Virus record (IMG/VR): IMGVR_UViG_3300047470_000395
Span: 1 to 64,000 of that record
Reading direction: 5' to 3' (one strand)
DNA: 64,000 bases
Origin: a virus
Below the pieces are notes generated by a model. It was not told where the DNA came from. It ran no database searches and saw nothing but the letters and a program-made list of their open reading frames with translations. Each line of letters starts with the position of its first letter. The stretch's first letter is position 1. The position numbers were made by a program, and so were the translations under genes. Positions 55,587 through 63,984 of this stretch are shown here, piece by piece.

Positions 55587-55859
55587 ATGGCTACGAACCC
55601 CACCACCAGGAAGCCCGCCGCCGAGGCGGAGGACAACACCGAGCCGGTCGCCGAGACCGCCGAGGCCCGCCCGGAGCGCGCCCGCCGCACACCCGACGTC
55701 GTCGGCCCGCCCCTTGGCGACGGCGAAAAGCCGGTCACCGTCACCCTGTCCCACCACCTGCGGATCAACGGCACCGACCATCTGCCGGGCGTCGAGATCC
55801 GCGTGTCCCCCGACTACGCCCGCGGCCTGCGCGGTCAGGGCTACGTCGCCCGCACCTGA
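55587..55859 (+). CDS. Small hypothetical tail-region protein
   Basis: 90 aa from the predicted leaderless ATG 55587 (MATNPTTRKPAAEAED); the upstream GTG 55578 overlaps the promoter box. Acidic flexible first half, then a short beta domain (KPVTVTLSHHLRINGTDHLP, GVEIRVSPDYARGLRGQGY). Overlaps the next start. Confidence 0.65.
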   Translation: MATNPTTRKPAAEAEDNTEPVAETAEARPERARRTPDVVGPPLGDGEKPVTVTLSHHLRINGTDHLPGVEIRVSPDYARGLRGQGYVART

Positions 55860-56284
55860 TGACCGAGCCGACCCTCGCCGACGCCGACCCGGTCTCCGTG
55901 CTCCTGGCGTGGCTGCAGCAGAGCGACGAGGTCGCCGACGCACTCGGCGGCCCCAATCGCGTGTCCGGCATCGCCGAGGCGCCATGGCCGCACCTGGTCA
56001 TCGACCACGGCGCCGGCGGAGACCTGCGTGACCTGAACTGGGCCATCGCACCGGAGGTGACGCTCGAGGTGCACGGGGACCCGGGCGGCTGGCCGGGGAA
56101 GGCCGAACTGCGGAAGATCCTCATGCGCTGCGCCACGGCCGCCAAGGGCGTCGTCGAGGCGCCGCACACGCCCGGCCAACCCGTCATCAACGGGGTGAAG
56201 CCCTCCGGTCTCCTGGTCTGGTCGCCGCTCGTCAACGGCCAACCCAGGTGGCTGATGAACCTCTCAGTGACCCTGCACCCGTGA
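55859..56284 (+). CDS. Tail terminator / completion protein
   Basis: 141 aa, ATGA overlap. Order of elements (PVSVLLAWLQQSDEVADALG, PWPHLVIDHGAGGDLRDLN, VTLEVHGDPGG, LRKILMRCATAAKGV) fits the DUF3168-like terminator fold: helix, strand, strand, helix. It should cap the tail tube at the head-proximal end; its position just before the major tail gene agrees. Confidence 0.7.
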   Translation: MTEPTLADADPVSVLLAWLQQSDEVADALGGPNRVSGIAEAPWPHLVIDHGAGGDLRDLNWAIAPEVTLEVHGDPGGWPGKAELRKILMRCATAAKGVVEAPHTPGQPVINGVKPSGLLVWSPLVNGQPRWLMNLSVTLHP

Positions 56285-56287
56285 CGA

Positions 56288-56350
56288 CGCGACGTTAACC
56301 ACTCCCGCTCTCCAAGGTGTCCGCGCCCTGACACCGGACACCTTGGAGAG
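56288..56350 (+). promoter_or_regulatory. Promoter motif copy 11 with a 16-bp leader hairpin (major tail)
   Basis: CGCGACGTTAACC at 56288 and CAAGGT at 56313-56318. CTCTCCAAGGTGTCCG (56308-56323) is an exact reverse complement of 56335-56350, so the hairpin spans the -10-like box, the presumed start site and the GGAGAG ribosome site of ATG 56358. It could hide the ribosome site, protect the mRNA, or be an operator. Confidence 0.7.
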
Positions 56351-56357
56351 CCCCGTC

Positions 56358-56951
56358 ATGAGTGGCGAGACGATCAACAACAACGAAATCGTTGTCCCCA
56401 GCATCACCCGCGTCTACCTGGGGCCCGTCGGTACGACTGCGCCCGCCGACGCAACCGTGGCGATGCCCGCCGCTCTGCGGAGCGTCGGCCTCACTACCGA
56501 GGACTCGCTCAAGTTCAACTCCGAACCGAACTTCGAGCAGGTCAAGTCCGCCCAGTCCTCGTACCCGACCCGCACGTTCCAGACCTCCGATGCGGCGACC
56601 ATCGAGGTCGACCTGCAGCAGTGGTCCGGCGAGAACTTCAAGGCCGTGTACGGCGGCGGCGACATCGCCGAGATCACGCCCGCCGGCGGCACCGGCACCC
56701 CCAAGCACTACAAGTTCACGCCGCCGCGGATCGGCTCCCGGACCGAGGTGATGGCTGTGGTCGAGGTCATCGACGGCGGCAAGCACTACCGGTACATCAT
56801 CCCCCGCTGCATGCAGATGGAAGGCGTCGCCTCCGACCTCGCGAAGACCAAGGAGGCCGTGCTCCCGTTGCGCCTGGCCGTCCAGGGCGGCGACGACCTG
56901 GATGCCTTCTACGTCCTCACCGACGACCCCGCGTTCGGCCCCGCGGCGTGA
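56358..56951 (+). CDS. Major tail protein
   Basis: 197 aa from ATG 56358. Beta-rich subunit (VVPSITRVYLGPVGTTAPAD, TFQTSDAATIEVDLQQWSG, SRTEVMAVVEVIDGGKHYRY, VLPLRLAVQGGDD) with the length and position expected for the tail-tube protein: after the terminator, before the chaperones and tape measure. Served by its own promoter motif, as expected for an abundant product. Confidence 0.85.
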   Translation: MSGETINNNEIVVPSITRVYLGPVGTTAPADATVAMPAALRSVGLTTEDSLKFNSEPNFEQVKSAQSSYPTRTFQTSDAATIEVDLQQWSGENFKAVYGGGDIAEITPAGGTGTPKHYKFTPPRIGSRTEVMAVVEVIDGGKHYRYIIPRCMQMEGVASDLAKTKEAVLPLRLAVQGGDDLDAFYVLTDDPAFGPAA

Positions 56952-56966
56952 CCTCTCGCGGCAGCG

Positions 56967-56997
56967 CGCGACACAAGCCCCACCGGCTTGGCACTGT
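56967..56997 (+). promoter_or_regulatory. Phage promoter motif, copy 12
   Basis: CGCGACACAAGCC at 56967 and CACTGT at 56992-56997. A leader of about 45 bases with GAAGAGG leads to ATG 57050. Confidence 0.65.
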
Positions 56998-57049
56998 CCG
57001 CGCGCTGCCGCACCCCGGCAACCCAGCTACTCAAGAAGAGGTCACCCAC

Positions 57050-57574
57050 ATGTCGTTCGTCATCGACCTGGACGCCGAGCGCCGCGAAGTCCAGTACCCC
57101 GACGGCATCCCCGTGAAGTTCGGCGGGGAACAGTTCATCTTCCCGGCAGAGCTGCCAGCGGAAGCTCTCGACCCGATCCTGTCCGACGAGCTGGACCTGG
57201 TCGGCCTCCTGGGCGACGTCCTCGAATCCTCCGACGGCGACGCCGGAATCAAGGAGATCGTCAACGCCCTCTTCCGGCGCCCGTCCCTGCCGCGGAAGTT
57301 CCTCGCCGCGATCCGCGAGACCTACACGATCCTCCTCGGCGACCAGCACGAGGACTTCCTCCGACAGCGCCCGTACATCGGCGACTACGTCCGCCTGACG
57401 ACCGGTCTCACCAAGGTCTACGGGGTGGAACTGGGAAAGCTCTTTCGGTCTGCCGACTCCTCCGAGAACGCTTCGGAGACGTCGAGTCAGACCTTTCCCG
57501 ATACCACCGAGTCGACGCCCGACGAGTCTGGCTCCGCCCCGGACAGCCCGAATTCATCGGCCTCCGACGGCTGA
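57050..57574 (+). CDS. Tail assembly chaperone, short form (gpG-like)
   Basis: 174 aa. SFVIDLDAERREVQYPDGIP, a helical DIVGLLGDVLESSD-type middle (DLVGLLGDVLESSDGDAGIK), and RPSLPRKFLAAIRETYTILL are typical of G-type chaperones. The last 45 residues are Ser/Asp-rich. It keeps the tape measure in solution during tail assembly. Confidence 0.85.
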   Translation: MSFVIDLDAERREVQYPDGIPVKFGGEQFIFPAELPAEALDPILSDELDLVGLLGDVLESSDGDAGIKEIVNALFRRPSLPRKFLAAIRETYTILLGDQHEDFLRQRPYIGDYVRLTTGLTKVYGVELGKLFRSADSSENASETSSQTFPDTTESTPDESGSAPDSPNSSASDG

Positions 57575-57879
57575 TCTCCCTCGTCGACGGTCTGCCCGAC
57601 GACTCCCAGGTCCGCTCTGTCCCCTTCGGAGGCTGGAACCGGTACCTCGAGCTCTTGGCGCTGATCGTCGAGGAGATCGGGCTCCTTGCCGCAGACAAGC
57701 GGCGCGAAGAGCCCACCAGCATCGTTCGCCCGCCGCGCTCCGGCACTGCGACGCGCAGCAGCTCCGGCACCACGCCCCAGCCGCCGCAGCCCGCCCCGGA
57801 ACCGCCGGCGTCCCGCATGACCGGCCACAGACAGATGCTCATGGCGGCCATGCAGAGAGGAATGGTCCGTAGTGGGTGA
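57050..57879 (+). CDS. Tail assembly chaperone, frameshifted form (gpGT-like)
   Basis: G-GGA-AAG at 57433-57439, the same heptamer used in lambda, lies in the right frame (residues 129-130, GK). A -1 slip continues as ALSVCRLLRERFGDVESD to 57879, ending with a basic tail (MTGHRQMLMAAMQRGMVRSG). The fusion is about 276 aa. The second frame overlaps the tape measure start by eight bases. Ratio of the two forms usually matters for tail assembly. Confidence 0.85.
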
Positions 57880-60800
57880 GGGCCTGCAGGCCGGTCGCCT
57901 CGACGTGCCGGTCGTCGCCGACCTTTCGGGGTTCGCGGCAAAGCTGCGCGCGGAAGTCGAGTCGGCCGCCGAAGGCCTGGCCGCGAAGATCAAGGTCGAG
58001 ATCGACTCCAAGGGCCTACGGCGACGGCTCAAGGACGTGGTCAAGGAGGCGTCCAAGGGCGTCACCGCGAAGATCCGCGTAGAGATCGACGAAGACCGGT
58101 TCCGTGCCTCCCTGGACGGCATCCGCCGCCGCATCGACGACTCCGGCCTGAACCTTCCCGTCAGGCCGGACGGCGACGGCGACGGCTCGAACCGCGGCGG
58201 TCTACTCGCCGGGCTGCGGAACCTGATCACTGGCGCCCAGGGCGAAGCCGACCGGAACCCCGTCAACGTTCCGGTCAACATGCGGATGCCGGGGCGCGGC
58301 CGCGGCTCCCTGCGCATGCTCGGCATCGGCTCCCTCATCTCCCTGCTCGAGCCCGCGGTCGCCCTGATCGGCCAGTACGGCGCCGGCCTGACAGCCCTCG
58401 TGTCCGCGGCCGCGCCCGCGGTCGGTGTCCTGGGAGCGATACCCGGGCTGATCGCCGCGGCAGGCACCGCAGCTATCGGCACGAAGGTCGCGTTCTCCGG
58501 CTTCGGCGACGCGCTCAAGGAGACGCTGAAGATTCAGCAGCAGCAGGCCGCCGGGACCAAGGTCACCAAGGCCGAGCAGCAGAAGCTCGACCAGGCCCTC
58601 GGCAAGCTGTCGAAGTCGGCGCGGGAGACCGTCACCACGGTCGCGAGCCTGTCCGGTGCCTGGCGGGACATGAAGAAGTCCGTCCAAGAACGCTTCTTCT
58701 CCAAGATCGCCGACGAGGTCAAGCCCCTGTCGGAATCGGTCCTCCCTCTCTTCAAGAAGACCCTCGGCGACAGCGCCTCTCAGATGGGCAACCTCGCCAA
58801 GCGGGGCGCCCAGTTCATGCAGACCGGCGTCTTCCGCAGGGACTTCAAGACGATCGCGGGCACCAACTCCCGCGTCGTCGGCAACCTGACCGATGGCCTG
58901 GCCAACATGGGCCACGCCACCATGGACTTCCTGGTGGCTTCCGGACCGTTCGTCGAGCGGGTCGGTCAGGCCGGCGAGAAGTTCACCCAGTGGGTCCGGG
59001 CCTCCGTGAAGGCGGGCCGGGAAACCGGCAGCCTCGCCAAGTTCTTGGACCACGCCGGGGACAAGGCCGCGCAGCTCGGCAGGACCACCGGCAACCTCAT
59101 CAAGGGACTCGGCGGGGTCGGCAAGGCCGCGATGGACAGCGGTAACGCCCTGCTCGACGGCCTCGAGGGCAGCATGCTGCGCTTCACGCGCTGGGCCAAC
59201 TCCGGCGTGGGCCAGAAGGCCATGCAAAATTTCTTCAGCGACGCGGCCCCTGCGTTCCACGAGGTCAACCTCCTTTTCGGGGACCTCATGCGCGGGCTCG
59301 GCCGGTCCATGAAGGACGGCGGGATCACCGACCTCGTACGGCAGATCCGCACGGAACTGATGCCCGCCCTCGGTTCGTTCTTCAACGCCATCGGCCACAG
59401 CGTCGGGCCAGCGGTCATCTCCGTGATCTCGAACCTCGCCACGGCGATCGGGAACGTCTCGGCGGCGGGAAGCGGGCTCGCTGTACTGCTCGTGACCTTC
59501 AACGGGCTGCTGCAGATTTTCAACGGGGTCATGCGCGTGATCCCCGGGGCGAACACGGCACTTGCTGTGTTCCTGGGCACGATGCTCGCCCTCAAGGTGG
59601 TCAGCGGCGTCGCCACGATGCTGCGCGGCTTCGGCACCTCCGTCACCGCCGCGGGCACCTCCGTGCGCACGCTCGGCACCACCATGCGGGGCACGATGGG
59701 CGCTGGCGTCCTCGGCCCGCAGATCACCATGTGGCAGCGGATGGGGCTCGCCTACCAGGGCGCCGCCTCGCAGGGTGGCCGCCTCACCGGGACGCTGCGC
59801 GGGATCGGCGCGGCCAACCGTGTCGCCTCCCGGGCCCTCGGCGGCATCACGTCCGCTCTCGGCGGCCCGCTCGGCATCGCCATCGCTGGCGTCACGATCG
59901 GTCTCGGCTTGCTCGCCTCCAAGCAGGAGGCCGCAGCCCGCGCCGCGGCCGCGCACGAGGAGCGCGTCAACTCCCTCGCGCAGGCCCTGGCGGACTCCAA
60001 CGGCCAGATCGACGCCAACGTTCGCGCCCAGGCCGCGCAGTACCTCCAGGAAATCAAGCTCTCCGATGGCAAGGGCAAGCTCGTCGACGTCATGCGGGAC
60101 GCCGGCGTGAACCTCAAGTCGGTCACGGACGCCTACCTGCAGCAGGGCGGCTCAATCGACGGGCTGCAGAAGAAGCTGACCGGGCTCGCCGATGCCACCA
60201 AGCACTACGTGAACTACGCCGGTGACAAGGCGTCCAAGCTCGAGTACACGCCGCAGGGCGAGAAGTACAAGGCCGCGGCCGACGCCCTCGGGGCGATGAG
60301 TGGCGAGCTGGACAAGTCACGGAAGAAGCAGAAGGAACTAGACCAGGCGGTCAACGGCTCGGCTACTACCGGCACGACGTCGTACGACCGTCTGAATTCC
60401 GCCGTCCAGGGCTTCACCGACAAGACCAAGAGCGCGGACGAGCGAGTCGACGCCCTCAAGCGCGCTCTCAACGAGCTGCAGGGCAACACCCAGTCGTTCC
60501 ACGACGCCGAGACCCAGCTCAACGCCGTGATGCTCCAGATCGACGACACGATGAAGGAGAACATCGACCACGCCGACGGCTGGGGCAAGAAGCTCGTCGA
60601 CAACGACGGGTTGGTCAACACCGCGTCCAAGAACGGGCAGACCCTCAACTCGCAGCTCACGGACCTGCGAGACGGCATGCTCGGCGTGGCTACCCGGGCG
60701 CAGGAAGCCGCGGAGCAGGGCCTCATGCCCATGTCCGAAGCAATGAGCAAGAGCCAGAAGGCGATGGAGCAGGCCCGCGCGAAGGCCATTCAACTCGCCA

Positions 60801-61915
60801 CGGACATGGGCATCCCCAAGGAGCAGGCCAAGGCGCTTGCCGATCAGATGGGGTTCATCCCGGACACCGTCACCACCCTGATCACGGCCCAGGGCATCCC
60901 GGAGGCGACCGCGGAGTTCCTGAGCCTGCGCAGCACCCTGGAGAAGATCCCCGCAGGCAAGGGCGTCCAGATCAAGGCGCCCACGTTTGAGGCCCGCACT
61001 CAGATCGAAGCCCTCGGCTTCAAGGTGCAGCGCATCCCCGGCAGCAAGAACATCGTGGTCACGGCCCCGACCAAGGGCGCGCGCATCAACATCGGCGCCC
61101 TCGCCGCGGACATCGCCAACGCCCCGGACAAGAAGAAGGTCACCGTCCAGGCGATTATCAAGCAGGCCGCCGGCGACCTGAAGAACGTCCAACAGAAGGT
61201 CGCGGGCCTGCCCAAGGGCAAGTCCATCGAGGTCAAGACACCCACGAAGACGGCCCAGGCCGCGCTCAAGGACCTCGGTTACAAGATCAAGACCGTCGAC
61301 GGTTCGCACGGCAAGACCGTCAAGATCACCGCCCCGAACAAGACGCCCATCCAGCAGGTGCAGGCGATCCAGGGGAAGATCAACGGCCTTACCGGCAAGA
61401 CCGTCCACGTCACCGTCAAGTACTCGACGCTGGGCAAGCCGTACGTCTCCCCGAAGGCAGACGGCGGGATCGTCCAATACGCCAACGGTGGCATCCGCCG
61501 CATGGCAGGCCGAGTGAAGGCCTTCGCGAACGGCGCGGAGCAGCACATCGCGCAGATCGCGCAGGCAGGCGAGATGCGCCTGTGGGCGGAGCCCGAGACC
61601 GGCGGGGAGGCCTACATCCCGCTGGCTCCGGGCAAGCGCCGCCGCTCCGAGGCGATCCTCGATCGGGTCGCAGAGATGTTCGGCGGCCGCGTCGTCTACT
61701 TCGCCAACGGCGCGATGCGCCAGTACGCACAGGGCGCCGTACGGACGCGCGCCTCCACCGTCCGGCAGCGAGCGGCGGCCGCGCAGGCGGCGGGAGCGCT
61801 CGTCGGCGGTGACCTCAACCTGAACATCGGTGCGGTCGCATCGACTGGAACCGCCCTGGAGGACGCCATGTTCGAGCTGCGCCGTATCCGACTCGGAGGG
61901 GGAGCCAATGCGTGA
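57872..61915 (+). CDS. Tape measure protein
   Basis: 1,347 aa from GTG 57872. Charged helical N terminus (KLRAEVESAAEGLAAKIKVE), hydrophobic segments at about 145-215 and 510-590 that could form the injection channel, long coiled coil (about 700-1000), a Lys-rich beta repeat region (about 1030-1190: KGVQIKAPT, NIVVTAPTK, KSIEVKTPT), and the conserved actinophage ending (ADGGIVQYANGG, LWAEPETGGEAYIPLAPGKR). At 0.15 nm per residue the tail would be close to 200 nm. Sets tail length and acts in DNA entry. Confidence 0.95.
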   Translation: MGEGLQAGRLDVPVVADLSGFAAKLRAEVESAAEGLAAKIKVEIDSKGLRRRLKDVVKEASKGVTAKIRVEIDEDRFRASLDGIRRRIDDSGLNLPVRPDGDGDGSNRGGLLAGLRNLITGAQGEADRNPVNVPVNMRMPGRGRGSLRMLGIGSLISLLEPAVALIGQYGAGLTALVSAAAPAVGVLGAIPGLIAAAGTAAIGTKVAFSGFGDALKETLKIQQQQAAGTKVTKAEQQKLDQALGKLSKSARETVTTVASLSGAWRDMKKSVQERFFSKIADEVKPLSESVLPLFKKTLGDSASQMGNLAKRGAQFMQTGVFRRDFKTIAGTNSRVVGNLTDGLANMGHATMDFLVASGPFVERVGQAGEKFTQWVRASVKAGRETGSLAKFLDHAGDKAAQLGRTTGNLIKGLGGVGKAAMDSGNALLDGLEGSMLRFTRWANSGVGQKAMQNFFSDAAPAFHEVNLLFGDLMRGLGRSMKDGGITDLVRQIRTELMPALGSFFNAIGHSVGPAVISVISNLATAIGNVSAAGSGLAVLLVTFNGLLQIFNGVMRVIPGANTALAVFLGTMLALKVVSGVATMLRGFGTSVTAAGTSVRTLGTTMRGTMGAGVLGPQITMWQRMGLAYQGAASQGGRLTGTLRGIGAANRVASRALGGITSALGGPLGIAIAGVTIGLGLLASKQEAAARAAAAHEERVNSLAQALADSNGQIDANVRAQAAQYLQEIKLSDGKGKLVDVMRDAGVNLKSVTDAYLQQGGSIDGLQKKLTGLADATKHYVNYAGDKASKLEYTPQGEKYKAAADALGAMSGELDKSRKKQKELDQAVNGSATTGTTSYDRLNSAVQGFTDKTKSADERVDALKRALNELQGNTQSFHDAETQLNAVMLQIDDTMKENIDHADGWGKKLVDNDGLVNTASKNGQTLNSQLTDLRDGMLGVATRAQEAAEQGLMPMSEAMSKSQKAMEQARAKAIQLATDMGIPKEQAKALADQMGFIPDTVTTLITAQGIPEATAEFLSLRSTLEKIPAGKGVQIKAPTFEARTQIEALGFKVQRIPGSKNIVVTAPTKGARINIGALAADIANAPDKKKVTVQAIIKQAAGDLKNVQQKVAGLPKGKSIEVKTPTKTAQAALKDLGYKIKTVDGSHGKTVKITAPNKTPIQQVQAIQGKINGLTGKTVHVTVKYSTLGKPYVSPKADGGIVQYANGGIRRMAGRVKAFANGAEQHIAQIAQAGEMRLWAEPETGGEAYIPLAPGKRRRSEAILDRVAEMFGGRVVYFANGAMRQYAQGAVRTRASTVRQRAAAAQAAGALVGGDLNLNIGAVASTGTALEDAMFELRRIRLGGGANA

Positions 61916-62951
61916 CGGCGAATGGGTCCTCGGCTACTCCCCTTATGACAACTACCCGGGCGCGTCGCTGACGTTCGGCCGCGAGAGGTCCGGCATCTAC
62001 TGCCTGAGCGAGCCGGACGTCACGTTCGCCGACATGGACCTTTCCGACGCGGCTTTGCCCGGCGAGGACGGTATCCGCATGGGCCGCGACTACCAGCGGA
62101 ACGCCACGGTCACGTTCGAGCTGGGCGTCGACGGCGTAGGGGGACCGATTGACCGGCACTGGCCCATGCGCCCGTGGACGCGAGGGACCCGGGTCGGTGA
62201 CTGGACCGACATCGAGGCGGTGCTCGCCGCCTACAACAAGAAGGACCAGGGGCCGCATCAGTGGGGACTCGACGGCCTGAACATGCTGCGGCAGGTGTGG
62301 CGGGCCGACTCCACCCGTGGGAAGGCCGGCCGCGTCGCCTGGCTCGTACACAGCTCCGGAGGGCGCACCCGCCAGATGTACGGGCGCCCGAGGAAGTTCG
62401 CTGTCTCCCATTCCCGGCTGAGCCGCCAGGGGTACACGCCCGTCGTCTGCGAGTTCGTCGCCGTCGACGATCGCTTCTACGAGCAGACAGAGAAAGAGGT
62501 CGAGCTCTACGACCACCTGTTCCTTGGACTGCCGCCGCGGCCCGGCCGAGTGTCGGGCGGCGGCTGGCTGTTCCAGTCGAAGAAGACCGCGTCATTCCAG
62601 CAGCGCGGCACGCTCAACACGTACCCGTACATCGAGATCCACGGGCCGTGTAAGAACCCGAAGGTCACGCTGACCCCGGAACTGTGGGCGGTGCAGCTCA
62701 ACATGACGATCGGCGTCGACGAGCACGTCACCATCGACGCCCGCCCGTGGGCGCGGACGGTCACTCACTACAAGGGCTCGACGTCGAAGTCGGTGGCGGA
62801 CAAGCTGACGCGGTCGAGTCCGCGGCTGTCGCAGATGTTCATCCCGCCCGGGTACTGGACGGCTTCGCTGGCCTACACGAAGTCGACGGTCCGCGCGTTC
62901 GAGGGGCCGCGGATCCGGATCGCCTATCGCGACGCGTACTCCTGGTGGTGA
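61908..62951 (+). CDS. Distal tail protein (Dit-like)
   Basis: 347 aa from ATG 61908 (GGAGGGGGAG upstream, overlap with the tape measure). GYSPYDNYPGASLTFGRERS, a beta sandwich and PVVCEFVAVDDRFYE followed by a galectin-like C-terminal half (NTYPYIEIHGPCKNPKV, LNMTIGVDEHVTIDARPWA) are the classic distal tail/baseplate hub layout. Joins tail tube to the baseplate. Confidence 0.88.
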   Translation: MRDGEWVLGYSPYDNYPGASLTFGRERSGIYCLSEPDVTFADMDLSDAALPGEDGIRMGRDYQRNATVTFELGVDGVGGPIDRHWPMRPWTRGTRVGDWTDIEAVLAAYNKKDQGPHQWGLDGLNMLRQVWRADSTRGKAGRVAWLVHSSGGRTRQMYGRPRKFAVSHSRLSRQGYTPVVCEFVAVDDRFYEQTEKEVELYDHLFLGLPPRPGRVSGGGWLFQSKKTASFQQRGTLNTYPYIEIHGPCKNPKVTLTPELWAVQLNMTIGVDEHVTIDARPWARTVTHYKGSTSKSVADKLTRSSPRLSQMFIPPGYWTASLAYTKSTVRAFEGPRIRIAYRDAYSWW

Positions 62952-62954
62952 GCA

Positions 62955-62985
62955 CGCGACAGTAGGCGCCGCGGCCGCCCACTCT
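62955..62985 (+). promoter_or_regulatory. Phage promoter motif, copy 13
   Basis: CGCGACAGTAGG at 62955 and CACTCT at 62980-62985. ATG 62998 is 12 bases later; ATG 63016 has GAAGGAGA upstream and is the likelier start. Confidence 0.6.
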
Positions 62986-63015
62986 CTCCTCTCCCTTATG
63001 GAGAAGGAGAACGGC

Positions 63016-63984
63016 ATGACGTGGGACGGCATCCCCTGGTTCGTCGAGGGCACCGCAGCGTCCGAGGAGACGATGCGCCTGATCGTCGAGGCGGCCGTGT
63101 CTGGCGGAGAGGGCGTCATCGGCCCCGCTGACCTCCTGGTGACGGCGCTGGACGCCCCGGCCGGCGCGGTCCAGGTGGCACCGGGGGCCATAGTGGCGAA
63201 GCGCCGCGCGGCCGCGGGCGGCGGGAACCAGTCCTACGCGGCACGGATGCCCACGCTTGAGCAGGTGGACATCGAGCCGACTGCCGCCGACGGAGGCAGG
63301 TCGGATCTGATCATCGCCAGGGTGGAGGACCCCTACGGCGGGGAGACTTGGCCGGCGCCCGAAGACCCGACGGTCGGCCCGTACGTCTTCACCCGAGTCA
63401 TCCCCGACGTGCCGCAAGGCACCACGAGCATCCTCGACATCGACCCCGACTCCACCGCCATCACCCTGGCCCGGGTCGACGTGCCAGCGGGGACGACCAA
63501 CATCACCGCTGGCATGGTCACCAACCTGCGGCAAATCGCGCGGCCGCGGGCGCAGGCCTCGCGTCGGTACCTGCCCGGCGCCTGGTCGACCCCGGACGAC
63601 GTCGGCCCCATCACCGACGGGTGGGAGATGTTCCCGCTCGGTGCGACGTGGACGGAGAAGGTGCCGGAGTGGGCGACGCACGTGGCCGTGCACGTGTCCA
63701 TCACGGGCCTGCTCCACCCCGACGCGACGGAGGCCCGCGGCCAGGTACGGGTGTCCTTCGGCGAGCAGCACGGGGTGGGCATGCCGTACGGGGCCACCCA
63801 GGCGGGCCGGCTCGCCGTCCAGGCCGGGCACAAGTTCCTCCTCGACCCGGCCGACCGCGGGCAGATGCGGGACATCGACATCGAGGGCATCGGCACCGCG
63901 GGCTTCACCGGTGTGCTGCGCGCCGACGCGTACACGGTGCTGTCGCTCGAGGTGACCTACTCGCAAGAGCCGGTGAGTGCCTGA
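63016..63984 (+). CDS. Minor tail / baseplate protein
   Basis: 322 aa from ATG 63016; the AAGGAG inside the 62998 extension is best read as its ribosome site. Beta-rich: VQVAPGAIVAKRRAAAGGGN, RSDLIIARVEDPYGGETW, then two jelly-roll-like parts (ATHVAVHVSITGLLH, YTVLSLEVTYSQ). The opening pattern 'PGAIVAK...DLIIARVEDP' is common in baseplate upper or tip proteins of actinophages. Position after the distal tail gene supports this. Confidence 0.75.
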   Translation: MTWDGIPWFVEGTAASEETMRLIVEAAVSGGEGVIGPADLLVTALDAPAGAVQVAPGAIVAKRRAAAGGGNQSYAARMPTLEQVDIEPTAADGGRSDLIIARVEDPYGGETWPAPEDPTVGPYVFTRVIPDVPQGTTSILDIDPDSTAITLARVDVPAGTTNITAGMVTNLRQIARPRAQASRRYLPGAWSTPDDVGPITDGWEMFPLGATWTEKVPEWATHVAVHVSITGLLHPDATEARGQVRVSFGEQHGVGMPYGATQAGRLAVQAGHKFLLDPADRGQMRDIDIEGIGTAGFTGVLRADAYTVLSLEVTYSQEPVSA

